DNA from: Brachybacterium saurashtrense
GTDB taxonomy: Bacteria > Actinomycetota > Actinomycetes > Actinomycetales > Dermabacteraceae
Direction: 5' to 3'
DNA: 64,000 nucleotides
Assembly (NCBI RefSeq): GCF_003355475.1
Contig: NZ_CP031356.1
Coordinates: 3,224,001 to 3,288,000 of the forward strand
Shown: positions 24,288 to 32,620 of the stretch, piece by piece
Position numbering within the stretch: the first letter of the stretch is position 1
Layout of the letters: each line of letters opens with the position of its first letter
Notes under the pieces: model-generated
Told to the model about the DNA's origin: nothing
Databases searched by the model: none
The model's input: only the letters and a program-made list of their open reading frames with translations
Translations under genes and position numbers: made by a program

Positions 24288-24299
24288 TTAAGCGATTGA
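24288..24299. promoter_or_regulatory. LacI-family-type operator between M81 and GH29 genes
   Basis: TTAAGCGATTGA has the TnAAnC|GnTTnA symmetry of LacI/PurR-type operators with a central C|G. It lies 17 bp upstream of the M81 start and about 104 bp upstream of the fucosidase start, the only AT-rich patch in that divergent gap, so it could control both genes. The regulator is not in the immediate neighbourhood. Confidence 0.58.
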
Positions 24300-24402
24300 T
24301 AGCGTGGCGTCATCCTCGCACCCGGTCGGGCCGGGCCGCCAGGCCCCGGCGGCTCCGTCGGCCGGCCGTCGACGAGGACCGCATCGGGGACGAGGACGCC
24401 CC

Positions 24403-25767
24403 ATGATCAGCTTCGAGGACCGCCACGGCCCCGCGGACGCCGCCCCCGCCTCCGCCTACCCGGATCTCGCCGTCCCGGACTGGTACCGCGACGCGAAGCT
24501 GGGCGTGTTCGTGCACTGGGGCCTGTACTCCGTGCCCGCCTGGGCCGACGTGCTGGACCGCAGCGACGTCACCGCGGAGACCGCCTACGCCCGCCACCAG
24601 TACGCCGAGTGGTACGCGAACACTGTGCGCATCGAGGGCAGCCCCACCCGGGACCGGCACGAGCGGCTCTACGGCGTGGGCCACCGCTACGAGGACTTCG
24701 CGGACCAGTGGCGCCCGGAGGCCGGCGCCGCCGAGGGGATCACCGCGCTCGCCGCCCGCGCCGGCGCCCGCTACCTCGTGCCCACCACCAAGCATCACGA
24801 CGGCTTCTGCCTGTGGGACTCCGCCACCACGCCGTTCACCGCCGCCCGGCGCGGGCCCGGCCGCGACCTGATCGCCGAGTTCGCCGCCGCCGCACGCGCC
24901 GAGGGGCTGCGCCTCGGGCTCTACTACTCCGGCGCGCTGGACTGGCACGTCAGCGACTTCCCACCGATGACCTCGCACGGCGACCTCTTCGCGCTGCGCC
25001 GCAACGACCCCGCCTTCGCCGCCTACGCCGCCGCGCAGCTGCGCGAACTCGTCGAGCGCTTCGCCCCCGACCTGCTGTGGAACGACATCGACTGGCCCGA
25101 CGCCGGCAAGCACCCCGGCCCCGACTCGCTCGTGCAGCTGCTGACCGAGCACCTCGCCGCCGTCCCGGACGGCCTGGTCAACGACCGCTGGGGCGTGCCC
25201 GCCCACGGCGTCCTCACCCGCGAGTACCAGGACATCGACACCGTGCAGGACGAGCCCTTCGAGGCGACCCGCGGCCTGGGCCTCTCCTTCGGGTACAACG
25301 CCGACGAATCCGCCGCCCACGCCCTGGACGGCGCGGCGCTGATCCGCCTGCTGGTGGACGTAGTCTCGAAGAACGGGAACCTGCTGATCAACGTGGGGCC
25401 GCGGGCCGACGGGTCGGTGCCGCCGCTGCAGTCCGCGGCGCTCGAGCAGCTGGGGGAGTGGCTCGCCGTGCACGGGGACGCGCTCTATGGCACCCGGCCC
25501 TGGTTCCACGAGGCGGTGCGGGTGCCGCCCGAGGGGGTGCGCTTCACGCGCGGGATGGCGGACGACAGGGGAGAGGTGCTGCACGCCCTGCTGCTGGACC
25601 CCGCCGCCGGGCCGGTGACGCTGGATGCGCCGGTGAGCGCCGCGGTGCGGGAGATCGCCCAGGTCGCCGGCGGTGCGGGCGAGAGGATCGTGCTCGATCC
25701 GGGTGCGTCGCAGGGCCCGGTCGCCGTGCAGTCGTTCGCTCTGCGGCCAGGCGTCGAGGGCGGCTGA
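24403..25767 (+). CDS. Alpha-L-fucosidase, GH29
   Basis: This 454-residue retaining glycosidase has no signal peptide and so should act on imported oligosaccharides. GH29 landmarks are WYRDAKLGVFVHWGLYSVPA (residues about 26-45), LVPTTKHHDGFCLWDS with the substrate-binding HH near 131, LGLYYSGALDW, and DLLWNDIDWPD where the Asp near residue 228 is at the nucleophile position. NDRWG and NGNLLINVGPRADG follow. A beta-sandwich tail occupies about 355-454. The ATG at 24403 lies just before the domain; upstream in-frame codons are Arg/Pro-rich without similarity. Its neighbours suggest plant or mucin glycan use. Confidence 0.92.
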   Translation: MISFEDRHGPADAAPASAYPDLAVPDWYRDAKLGVFVHWGLYSVPAWADVLDRSDVTAETAYARHQYAEWYANTVRIEGSPTRDRHERLYGVGHRYEDFADQWRPEAGAAEGITALAARAGARYLVPTTKHHDGFCLWDSATTPFTAARRGPGRDLIAEFAAAARAEGLRLGLYYSGALDWHVSDFPPMTSHGDLFALRRNDPAFAAYAAAQLRELVERFAPDLLWNDIDWPDAGKHPGPDSLVQLLTEHLAAVPDGLVNDRWGVPAHGVLTREYQDIDTVQDEPFEATRGLGLSFGYNADESAAHALDGAALIRLLVDVVSKNGNLLINVGPRADGSVPPLQSAALEQLGEWLAVHGDALYGTRPWFHEAVRVPPEGVRFTRGMADDRGEVLHALLLDPAAGPVTLDAPVSAAVREIAQVAGGAGERIVLDPGASQGPVAVQSFALRPGVEGG

Positions 25768-25824
25768 GCTGCGGACGTGGGCGCTGAGCGCGTGCCCTGG
25801 TGCCGACGGTCTCCGCCGCCGACC

Positions 25825-26577
25825 TCAGGCCAGCAGAAGCCGCACCCCTGTCCACAGCGACAGCGCCGCGCCCACGAATCCCAGCACGATCACCAGGCGG
25901 TGGATCCCGAGTTCGCCCAGCCGCTTCTGCAGCAGCTCTCCGAGCCCCACCGAGGCCACGAGGGAGGCGAGCATCGCCGTCCACACCCACCAGGGCATCT
26001 GGGGCAGCTGGCCGTCGTCCCACGCCCACTTCGAGCCGAAGGAGACCAGCGAGACCAGGATCCACAGCGGCTGCAACGTGGCCACCATCGGCAGCGCAGG
26101 CCACCGCGACAGCACCGCGTAGACGGTCGCGGCCGGTCCGCCCACGCCGCCGAGCACGGTGCCCAGCCCGATCCCCACCCCGGTCGCGAGCTGGGCGGGG
26201 CGCCCGTCCACGGTGGTGTCCACGCGGGCCAGCAGCACCGAGATCACCAGGCTCAGCAGCACCAGCGTCGCGACCACCAGGTACAGCGGCGCCGGAGGGG
26301 AGATCGAGGAGAGCCAGGCCGCCCCGGGCATCACCGCGATCGCGGGCAGCCCCAGCCACAGCACCTTCCCCCACTCGATCTGCGACCAGACCCTGGGCAG
26401 CATCACCATCGGCACCAGCCCGCCCAGGAGATTCGCGAGCATGATCCCCTCGTGCGCGCCGATCAGCACCACCGCGTAGGGCGCGAACACGATACCGAGC
26501 CCCATCCCCGCCACCCGTTGGATGATCGCGCAGGTCAGAACCAGGGCGATCAGGGTGAGGGAGAGGGTGAGCGTCAC
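25825..26577 (-). CDS. TSUP family transporter (TauE/SafE-like)
   Basis: This 250-residue membrane protein has about eight hydrophobic segments in two repeats, as in the TSUP anion exporter family. Typical segments are QRVAGMGLGIVFAPYAVVL and GVGIGLGTVLGGVGGPAATV, the glycine-rich helix-breaking motifs at the start of each half. The likely start is the GTG at 26577; the open frame extends 45 codons upstream, but that part is polar and Pro/Ala-rich and is not membrane-like. It converges with the fucosidase gene, 57 bp apart. Substrate unknown (sulfite, sulfoacetate or an organic acid in other members). Two further TSUP genes occur in this window. Confidence 0.87.
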   Translation of the reverse strand: MTLTLSLTLIALVLTCAIIQRVAGMGLGIVFAPYAVVLIGAHEGIMLANLLGGLVPMVMLPRVWSQIEWGKVLWLGLPAIAVMPGAAWLSSISPPAPLYLVVATLVLLSLVISVLLARVDTTVDGRPAQLATGVGIGLGTVLGGVGGPAATVYAVLSRWPALPMVATLQPLWILVSLVSFGSKWAWDDGQLPQMPWWVWTAMLASLVASVGLGELLQKRLGELGIHRLVIVLGFVGAALSLWTGVRLLLA

Positions 26578-26785
26578 CCGGCCACCGTAGCGAGCAGGGT
26601 GCCGCGGCGCGGTGCCGTCCACCGCAGGCAGGTGCGCGCAGCGCACGGGGGAGAGGGCCGAGGGTGGGGCCGGTGCGTGCTGAGGGAGCAACGAAGGTGG
26701 GCAGGCGAGCACGGCAGGGAAGGCGGGCCGGACAGAGCGGTCAGGAATGCTGTCGGTTCTGCGCGGGCCGACGTAGGGTGTCGCG

Positions 26786-26798
26786 GGTAACGCTTACC
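26786..26798. promoter_or_regulatory. 13-bp inverted repeat before the aldo/keto reductase gene
   Basis: GGTAACGCTTACC has perfect 5-bp arms (GGTAA/TTACC) around CGC. It ends 11 bp before the ATG at 26810 and abuts the ribosome-binding site GAGGAGG, so a bound protein would block transcription or initiation. The cognate factor is unknown. Confidence 0.5.
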
Positions 26799-26809
26799 GA
26801 GGAGGCCCC

Positions 26810-27643
26810 ATGACCACTGTTCCCACCCTGTCCTTCCACGACGGCGCCGCCGTCCCCCAGCTCGGCTACGGCGTGTGGCAGGTCGAGGACGACGTCGCCG
26901 CGGACGTCGTGGTCCAGGCGATCAACGCCGGCTACCGCCACATCGACACCGCCGCCGGGTACCAGAACGAGGGCGGTGTGGGCCGCGCCGTGAAGGCGGC
27001 GGGCGTCCCGCGCGAGGACCTGTTCCTCACCACCAAGCTCGCCAACGGGGATCAGGGCTTCGACTCCGCCAAGCAGGCGCTGGAGACCTCCCTGGCCGCC
27101 CTGGACATGGACTACGTGGACCTCTACCTCATCCACTGGGCGAGCCCGCAGCGCGGCACCTACCTCGACTCCTGGAAGGCGCTCATCGAGCTGCAGGCCG
27201 AGGGGAAGGCGAGGTCCATCGGCGTCTCGAACTTCCCCGCCGAGCAGCTCGAGGAGATCATCGCCGCCACCGGCGTGGTGCCCGTGATGCACCAGATCGA
27301 GCTGCACCCCGCCTTCCAGCAGGCCGAGTTGCGCGCCCTCCACGCCGAGAAGGGCATCCTCACCGAGGCCTGGTCGCCGCTGGGTCAGGGCGGCGACATC
27401 CTGCGCGACCCGGTGATCACCGACATCGCCGCCGCTCACGACGCCGACCCCGCGCAAGTGATCATCGCCTGGCATCTCGCGATCGGGAACGTGGTGATCC
27501 CGAAGTCCGTGACCCCCGCGCGGATCGTCTCGAACTTTGCCGCCGCCGATCTCACGCTCACGGACGAGGAGGTCGAGCGGATCGCCGGCCTGGACCGCGC
27601 CGACGGGCGCATCGGCCCGGACCCCGCCAACCCCGGGTTCTGA
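26810..27643 (+). CDS. Aldo/keto reductase
   Basis: This 277-residue NADPH-dependent reductase of the AKR5-like (2,5-diketo-D-gluconate reductase) type has the catalytic tetrad in order: Asp and Tyr in HIDTAAGYQNEGGVG, Lys in FLTTKLAN and His in LYLIHWASP. It also has ARSIGVSNFPAEQL, HQIELHPAFQQ, the loop EAWSPLGQGG, and the cofactor site VIPKSVTPARIVSNF. The length is normal. The ATG at 26810 follows GAGGAGG. It is monocistronic: divergent from the TSUP gene, convergent with GH4. Confidence 0.94.
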   Translation: MTTVPTLSFHDGAAVPQLGYGVWQVEDDVAADVVVQAINAGYRHIDTAAGYQNEGGVGRAVKAAGVPREDLFLTTKLANGDQGFDSAKQALETSLAALDMDYVDLYLIHWASPQRGTYLDSWKALIELQAEGKARSIGVSNFPAEQLEEIIAATGVVPVMHQIELHPAFQQAELRALHAEKGILTEAWSPLGQGGDILRDPVITDIAAAHDADPAQVIIAWHLAIGNVVIPKSVTPARIVSNFAAADLTLTDEEVERIAGLDRADGRIGPDPANPGF

Positions 27644-27683
27644 CGCCGCACGCCGCGGGCTGCCCCGAGCGTCTGCGAGCAGC

Positions 27684-27789
27684 GGGTCGAACGTTCGCGA
27701 ACTCCACCCCGCACGTTTGCGGAAGGTCGGGTCGAACGTTTGCGACGCATAGGTCGAACGTTCGCGACGCTCAGGTCGAACATTCGCGG
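27684..27789. repeat. Four degenerate copies of RGGTCGAACGTTCGCGA
   Basis: Near-identical 17-mers occur at 27684-27700, 27729-27745, 27751-27767 and 27773-27789 (last copy with AACATTCGCGG). The core CGAACGTTCG is itself a 10-bp palindrome; copy 2 has TTTG for TTCG. A related word (CGCACGTTTGCGGA) sits between copies 1 and 2. They fill the gap between the convergent AKR and GH4 genes and could act as a transcription boundary or protein-binding array. Confidence 0.88.
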
Positions 27790-27795
27790 ACCCGC

Positions 27796-29394
27796 TCAGC
27801 CCCGCCGGAACAGCGTCGCGATCTGCGGGTGCCCCGCCTCGTAGCCCTCGAGCAGTTTTCGGCCGAGCTTCGGGGAGCTGACCAGCGGGTGCATGGAGAA
27901 GCCCTGCCAGGCCGCCTCGCGGGAGCCGGTCGTCGCCGCCTCGAGGATCTTCCGTTCGGAAGCCCGTAGCGCGCTCATCATGCCCAGCCGTCCCAGCTCC
28001 ACCGGGGCGACGGGCTGGGGGTGCACGCCGTCGCCGTCCACCACGCACAGCACCTCGAGGACGAGATCAGCGGGCAGCTCGGGCACGATCCGCTGCGCGG
28101 GCGGGGCGTTCGAGCCGGCCGGGGCGTTGCCCACGTCGAGGATCATCCGCTCGCTGCGGCCGGTCGCGAGGGCGGTCATGAGCCGCATCGCCACCTCCTG
28201 GTAGCCGCCGCCGGCGACGTCCTCCTCGCGCCGCTCCTCGTCCCGGGACTCGGCCATGTAGGTCGCCTCCCGCTCGTGGAGGGTCTCGCGCCACAGGTCC
28301 AGCGGCGAGGTGCAGCAGGAGGTGGCGTCAGCACCAGCGTCAGCACCGGCACCGGCACCGGCACCGGCACCGGCACCGGCACCGGCATCAGCGTCAGTGC
28401 CAGCACCTGCATCGGGGCCAGCATCAGCGCAAGCACCAGCACCGCGCACGTCGGCGTTGCCGCCCTCGCCGAGCTCGGCCGCGGCGAGGTAGAAGTCGCC
28501 CTGCTGCTTCGCGAGGAACTCCCCGCGGGTGGTGGCCGCGCCCGTGATCCGTGCGATCGCCTCGGTGGTGTGCAGGTAGTAGAAGAGGTACTCGTTGGGC
28601 AGGGCGCCGTCGGCCCGCACCCAGTCCTTCCCGATAAGGCGCGCCTCCTCGATCTCCTCGAGCGCAGCGTCGTCGGCGAGCAGGCCCGGCAGGCGATCCA
28701 CCCCGTCGATCGTCACCGAGCGCAGCCAGCCCAGGTGGTTCAGCCCCACGTAGTCGACGGCGGCGGGGGCCCCGTCGGCCGCACCCTCGCCCGCTGTGCC
28801 CGCGCTCGCCGCCCTCTCGCTCGCCACGAGGTCCGTGCCCAGCAGCCGGCCCACGCGCCGCACCAGGCCGATCGGGGTGTCGCAGATGCCCACCACCCGG
28901 TCGCCGAGCACCGTGCGCATCGCCTCGGTGACGATTCCGGCGGGGTTCGTGAAGTTGATGGTCCACGCGTCCGGCGCCAGCTCAGCCACCGCGCGGGCGA
29001 TGTCGAGGGCGACGGGGATCGTGCGCAGCGCGTAGGCGAGGCCGCCGGGGCCGATCGTCTCCTGGCCCAGGAGGCCGAGCCCGAGCGCGACCCGCTCGTC
29101 GATCGTGCGGGCCTCCGCGCCGCCCACCCGCACCGCGGAGAACACGAAGTCCGCGCCGGTGACAGCCTCGCGCAGATCCGTGGTGGCGAGCAGGCGCGGC
29201 ACGGTCGCGCCGTGCCCGCGCTGCTGGAGCTGCGCGGCGAGCTCCTCGATCACGGCGGCGATGGTGCGCAGGCGCGCCGGGTCCACGTCGTACAGCGCGA
29301 CCTCGTCCACGGTGAGTCCGGTGGCGGCGGTCGCGACCGCCTCGTACACCAGCGGGACGCGGAAGCCGCCCCCGCCCAGGATCGTGAGCTTCAT
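27796..29394 (-). CDS. Family 4 glycoside hydrolase with Ala/Gly-rich insertion
   Basis: This 532-residue GH4 enzyme uses NAD+ and a divalent metal to cleave (often 6-phosphorylated) glycosides by oxidation-elimination. It has KLTILGGGGFRVPLVYEA at the NAD site, RVGGAEARTIDERVALG, GLLGQETIGPGGLAYALR, NFTNPAGIVTEA, the metal-binding CDTPIGL with its Cys, and YVGLNHLGWLRSV with the His. GH4 proteins are usually about 440 residues. The excess here is mainly a Gly/Ala/Asp-rich stretch (about 318-360) between GEGGNADVRG and CCTSPLDLWRET, encoded by a hexanucleotide repeat. The ATG overlaps the DeoR stop by 4 bp. A 6-phospho-beta-glucosidase-like or galacturonidase-like role is possible. Confidence 0.9.
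   Translation of the reverse strand: MKLTILGGGGFRVPLVYEAVATAATGLTVDEVALYDVDPARLRTIAAVIEELAAQLQQRGHGATVPRLLATTDLREAVTGADFVFSAVRVGGAEARTIDERVALGLGLLGQETIGPGGLAYALRTIPVALDIARAVAELAPDAWTINFTNPAGIVTEAMRTVLGDRVVGICDTPIGLVRRVGRLLGTDLVASERAASAGTAGEGAADGAPAAVDYVGLNHLGWLRSVTIDGVDRLPGLLADDAALEEIEEARLIGKDWVRADGALPNEYLFYYLHTTEAIARITGAATTRGEFLAKQQGDFYLAAAELGEGGNADVRGAGACADAGPDAGAGTDADAGAGAGAGAGAGAGADAGADATSCCTSPLDLWRETLHEREATYMAESRDEERREEDVAGGGYQEVAMRLMTALATGRSERMILDVGNAPAGSNAPPAQRIVPELPADLVLEVLCVVDGDGVHPQPVAPVELGRLGMMSALRASERKILEAATTGSREAAWQGFSMHPLVSSPKLGRKLLEGYEAGHPQIATLFRRG
28344..28385. repeat. In-frame hexanucleotide repeat (CACCGG)7 in GH4 gene
   Basis: Seven perfect CACCGG units lie at 28344-28385 within a longer CAGCAC/CACCGG-type region (about 28318-28440). 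On the coding strand each unit reads GCC-GGT, giving an Ala-Gly tract near residues 337-350. Copy-number change alters the enzyme by two residues at a time without frameshift. Confidence 0.95.
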
Positions 29395-30161
29395 GGCAGC
29401 AGCACCTCCACGTCCTCCCCGTCGGGGAGCGCGATGTCGAAGGGGAGAGGGGGGCGATCGGTGACCAGCGCGGTGAAGCGCGTCAGTCGCGCGACCTCGA
29501 GGAACCCCGAGCCGGGGAACTTCTCGTGGTCCGCCAGCAGGTACGCGGCGGCGGCGACGTCGAGCAGCCCACGCTTGATCGGGACCTCGCTGGGGGTGGA
29601 GTCGAGCACCGCGCCGTCGGTCCGCACTCCGGCGGCGCCGAGGAACGCACGATCTACCCGCACCTGACCGAGCGCGGACTCGGTGAGCGTGCCCACCATC
29701 GAGTCGTAGTTCGGGCGCAGCAGTCCCCCGAGGATCACGATGTCGATGTCGGGGGCGGCGGCGAGCGAGCGCACCACCGCCAGTGAGGCGGTGACGACGG
29801 TGAGCGACCGCTCGACCAGCAGCGGGCACATCGCCGCGACAGTGGTGCCGATGTCCAGGGCGATCACCTCGCCGTCCTCGATCAGGGTGCACGCGCGGGC
29901 GGCGATCTGCTGCTTGGCGACGGTGGCGGTGCCGGCGACGTCCTCGAAGGAGCGTGGGTCCGCCTCCGGGCGCACCGAACCGCGGATCGCCGCCGCACCG
30001 CCCCGCACGCGCCGGAGCGAGCCGGCCTCCGCCAGTGCATCCAGGTCGCGGCGCACCGTCGCCTCGGAGACGCGCAGGTCAGTGCTGAGCGCGGCCACGG
30101 TCACGGTGCCCTGACGGCGCAACGCGGCCGCGATCGCCTGATGGCGCTCCTCGCTCAGCAT
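29391..30161 (-). CDS. DeoR/GlpR-family transcriptional regulator
   Basis: This 256-residue repressor has an N-terminal DeoR winged helix (LSEERHQAIAAALRRQG, LSTDLRVSEATVRRDLDALA and LRRVRGGAAA, residues 2-60) and a C-terminal sugar-phosphate sensing DeoRC domain (about 75-235) with VIALDIGTTVAAM, ILGGLLRPNYDSMVG, RAFLGAAGV and the conserved PIKRGLLDVAAAAYLLADHEK region, quoted in part. Such regulators respond to phosphorylated sugars. The start at 30161 gives the usual M-L-S-E-E-R beginning. Its stop overlaps the GH4 start, and the divergent ABC operon lies 178 bp away, with four 10-bp repeats between them as candidate operators. Confidence 0.93.
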   Translation of the reverse strand: MLSEERHQAIAAALRRQGTVTVAALSTDLRVSEATVRRDLDALAEAGSLRRVRGGAAAIRGSVRPEADPRSFEDVAGTATVAKQQIAARACTLIEDGEVIALDIGTTVAAMCPLLVERSLTVVTASLAVVRSLAAAPDIDIVILGGLLRPNYDSMVGTLTESALGQVRVDRAFLGAAGVRTDGAVLDSTPSEVPIKRGLLDVAAAAYLLADHEKFPGSGFLEVARLTRFTALVTDRPPLPFDIALPDGEDVEVLLP

Positions 30162-30190
30162 GACGTCACCGTAGCACCGAGTTGTCAATT

Positions 30191-30230
30191 TCGTGCAGGA
30201 TCATGCAGATCCGTGCAGTTCTGCGCAGCT
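30191..30230. promoter_or_regulatory. Four 10-bp-phased repeats, candidate DeoR operators
   Basis: The sub-sequence TGCAG (or CGCAG) occurs four times at exactly 10-bp spacing: TCGTGCAGGA, TCATGCAGAT, CCGTGCAGTT and CTGCGCAGCT. One helical turn per copy puts all repeats on the same DNA face, as for cooperative binding. The array lies between the deoR start and the divergent ABC importer start in an unusually AT-rich patch. Confidence 0.68.
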
Positions 30231-30339
30231 CATGTCATGATGGTGGTCCGGACCACGTCGGTCGGGACCGGATCGCACCGGCCGGCGGCGGAGCGCAACG
30301 GCCGCGACGGCGCGGCATCGCCCACCTCAGGAGGACATC

Positions 30340-31704
30340 ATGCTTCGACGGAACTTCCTCGGCTCCACGGCCGCCCTGGGCGGTCTGGGCCTGCTGGCCG
30401 CGTGCGCCCCCGGCTCCGACTCCGGCGACGGCGGCGGCGACGCCCCGGCCCCGGCGGCCGACGAGGTGGACACCGACATCGCGGCCCTGGGCGAGATCAC
30501 CCTCACCGTCTGGGACCAGGAGGTGCGCGGCGCCCAGAACGATGCCATCGAGGCGCTGATCGGCGCGTTCCAGGAGCAGTACCCGAACGTCACCGTGGAG
30601 CGCACCTCGCAGTCCTTCGACGACCTGCAGCAGCAGACCGGCCTGGCGCTGTCCGGCAACGACGTGCCGGACGTGCTCCAGGTGAACAACGCCCGCGGCG
30701 ACATGGGCTCCTTCGTGGCCGACGGCCTGCTCACCGACCTCACCGGCTACGCCGAGGCGTACGGCTGGACCGACCGCTTCGCCCCCAGCGTGCTGGGCAA
30801 GATGAGCTACTCGAGCGACGGCGTCACCTTCGGCGAGGGCTCGCTGTACGGGCTGGCCCAGACCGGCGAGGTGTGCGGCATCTACTACTCGCAGGCGAAG
30901 CTCGACGAGCTGGACCTCGAGGCCCCCACCACCTGGGACGAGGTGTTCTCCCTGGTCGAGGCCGCCGCCGAGGCCGGCGAGCAGCCGATCATGCTGGGCA
31001 ACCTCGACCAGTGGCCCGCGCTGCACGTGTTCGGCCCGCTGCAGGCGCACTTCGTGGACGCCGAGACCATCGTGACCCTCGGCATGGGCAACGCGGGCGC
31101 CGACTGGACCAGCGAGGAGAACGTCGCCGCTCTCACGCGGCTGGCCGAGTGGGGCAGCAGCGGCGCCCTGGGCGATTCCCCGAACGGCCTCGCCTACGAC
31201 GACGCCTGGCCCGAGTTCACCGAGGGCACCGGCGTGCTCCTGATCGGCGGCTCCTGGCTGGGACCGGACATGGAGGCCGTGATGGGGGAGGACCTGCGGT
31301 TCATGGCGCCCCCGCCCGGGGCCGACGGGGCGGTGGCCACCACCGGCGGCACCGGCATCCCCTTCTCGATCCCGTCGGCCGCCGCGAACCCGGCCGCGGC
31401 CGCCGCGTTCATCGACTTCATCACCAGCGATGACGCGATGGCGATGATCGCCGAAAACGGCGGCATGCCGGTGAACCGCACCGCCGAGCTCGCCCCCGAC
31501 TCCGGTGTCAACAAGGACATCTACGAGGCCTTCGACGCCGTCTCCACCGAGGGCACGCTGCTGCCCTACCTCGACTACGCCACCCCCTCCTTCGCGGACA
31601 CCGCCGGGGCCGTGATGCAGGAGGTGATCGGCGGGCAGTCCACGCCGGAGGAGGCCGCCCAGACCCTGCAGGACGACTACGGCGCGTTCACGGAGGGGTC
31701 CTGA
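30340..31704 (+). CDS. ABC transporter sugar-binding lipoprotein
   Basis: This 454-residue extracellular solute-binding protein (family 1) has an RR-containing signal peptide and the lipobox LLAAC with Cys22 as lipidation site. A short Gly/Asp/Ala linker leads into ITLTVWDQEVRGAQNDAIEA, IGAFQEQYPNVTVER and the carbohydrate-binding family block NDVPDVLQVNNARGDM. The middle contains GLAQTGEVCGIYYSQAKLDE and the C-terminal half GGSWLGPDMEAVMGEDL and GTGIPFSIPSAAANP. It heads an operon with two permeases and a PfkB kinase. The sugar cannot be told from the sequence; the divergent GH4 suggests a glycoside. Confidence 0.92.
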   Translation: MLRRNFLGSTAALGGLGLLAACAPGSDSGDGGGDAPAPAADEVDTDIAALGEITLTVWDQEVRGAQNDAIEALIGAFQEQYPNVTVERTSQSFDDLQQQTGLALSGNDVPDVLQVNNARGDMGSFVADGLLTDLTGYAEAYGWTDRFAPSVLGKMSYSSDGVTFGEGSLYGLAQTGEVCGIYYSQAKLDELDLEAPTTWDEVFSLVEAAAEAGEQPIMLGNLDQWPALHVFGPLQAHFVDAETIVTLGMGNAGADWTSEENVAALTRLAEWGSSGALGDSPNGLAYDDAWPEFTEGTGVLLIGGSWLGPDMEAVMGEDLRFMAPPPGADGAVATTGGTGIPFSIPSAAANPAAAAAFIDFITSDDAMAMIAENGGMPVNRTAELAPDSGVNKDIYEAFDAVSTEGTLLPYLDYATPSFADTAGAVMQEVIGGQSTPEEAAQTLQDDYGAFTEGS

Positions 31705-31708
31705 CCCG

Positions 31709-32620
31709 ATGAGGCCCGGACAGACCGGGGCGCGGCGGCGGCACCGGCCCTCCGCGGTCGCCCGCTCCGCCGCCACGCCCTACCTGTTCCTGCTGCCCGC
31801 CCTGCTGGTCTACGGCGCGTTCGCGCTGTACCCGCTGGGCCGGGCCGCGCAGTTCTCGCTGTACGAGTGGAAAGGCTTCGGCTCCTCCACGTTCGTGGGC
31901 CTGGGCAATTACCTCGACCTCGCCGGGGACGCGGACTTCCGGGCCGCGATCGGCAACGCGCTGATCCTCATCGTGTTCTACGCGCTGATCCCGCTGGCGG
32001 TGGGGCTGGTGCTCGCGGCGATCCTGCGCCGCGGGCAGGTGCGGGGGATGGGCTTCTTCCGCACGGTGATCTTCCTGCCGCAGGTGATCGCGCTGGTGGT
32101 GGTGGCCGTGGCGTGGCGGCAGATCTACTCCCCGCACGGCCTGCTGAACGATCTGCTGCGCGGGGTGGGGCTGGATGTGCTCACCCGCGGCTGGCTGGGC
32201 GATCCCGGCACGGCCCTGGCCGCGGTGGGCTTCATCGGCACCTGGATCGAGATGGGGCTGGTCATGCTGCTGCTCCTGTCCGGGATGAGCCGCATCCCCG
32301 CGGAGCTGTTCGAGGCGGCGCGCCTGGACGGCGCCGGCGCCGTGCGCGAGTTCTTCGCGATCACGCTGCCGGCGGTGCGCGGGGAGATCACCGTGGCGCT
32401 GGTGCTCACCCTCATCGCGGCGCTGAAGACCTTCGACCTGGTGTACATGACCACCTCCGGCGGGCCGGGCAACTCCACCACGGTGCCCAGCTTCGAGGTG
32501 TACTTCCGCGCCTTCGAGCTGCGCGCCGTCGGCTCCGCCAGCGCGGTCGCGATCGTGCTCACCGTGCTGATCTTCGCGCTCAACGTGGCGGTGACCCGGA
32601 TCGGGGAGCGTGAGGCATGA
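31709..32620 (+). CDS. Sugar ABC transporter permease (MalF-type)
   Basis: This 303-residue inner-membrane permease has six hydrophobic segments after a basic N-terminus (about 25 residues). The ATPase-coupling EAA loop is present as ELFEAARLDGAGAVREFFAI near 200-219. Other typical features are FLLPALLVYGAFALYPLG at TM1 and VYMTTSGGPGNSTTV close to the C-terminus. It begins 5 bp after the binding-protein stop and overlaps the next permease by 4 bp. No ATPase subunit lies in the operon; a shared MsiK-type ATPase elsewhere is usual in actinobacteria. Confidence 0.93.
   Translation: MRPGQTGARRRHRPSAVARSAATPYLFLLPALLVYGAFALYPLGRAAQFSLYEWKGFGSSTFVGLGNYLDLAGDADFRAAIGNALILIVFYALIPLAVGLVLAAILRRGQVRGMGFFRTVIFLPQVIALVVVAVAWRQIYSPHGLLNDLLRGVGLDVLTRGWLGDPGTALAAVGFIGTWIEMGLVMLLLLSGMSRIPAELFEAARLDGAGAVREFFAITLPAVRGEITVALVLTLIAALKTFDLVYMTTSGGPGNSTTVPSFEVYFRAFELRAVGSASAVAIVLTVLIFALNVAVTRIGEREA

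Noticed and set aside
27684-27789. Four 17-bp repeats considered as a CRISPR array
   Set aside because: Units are too short and palindromic, spacers are 5-28 bp and irregular, and no cas genes are present.
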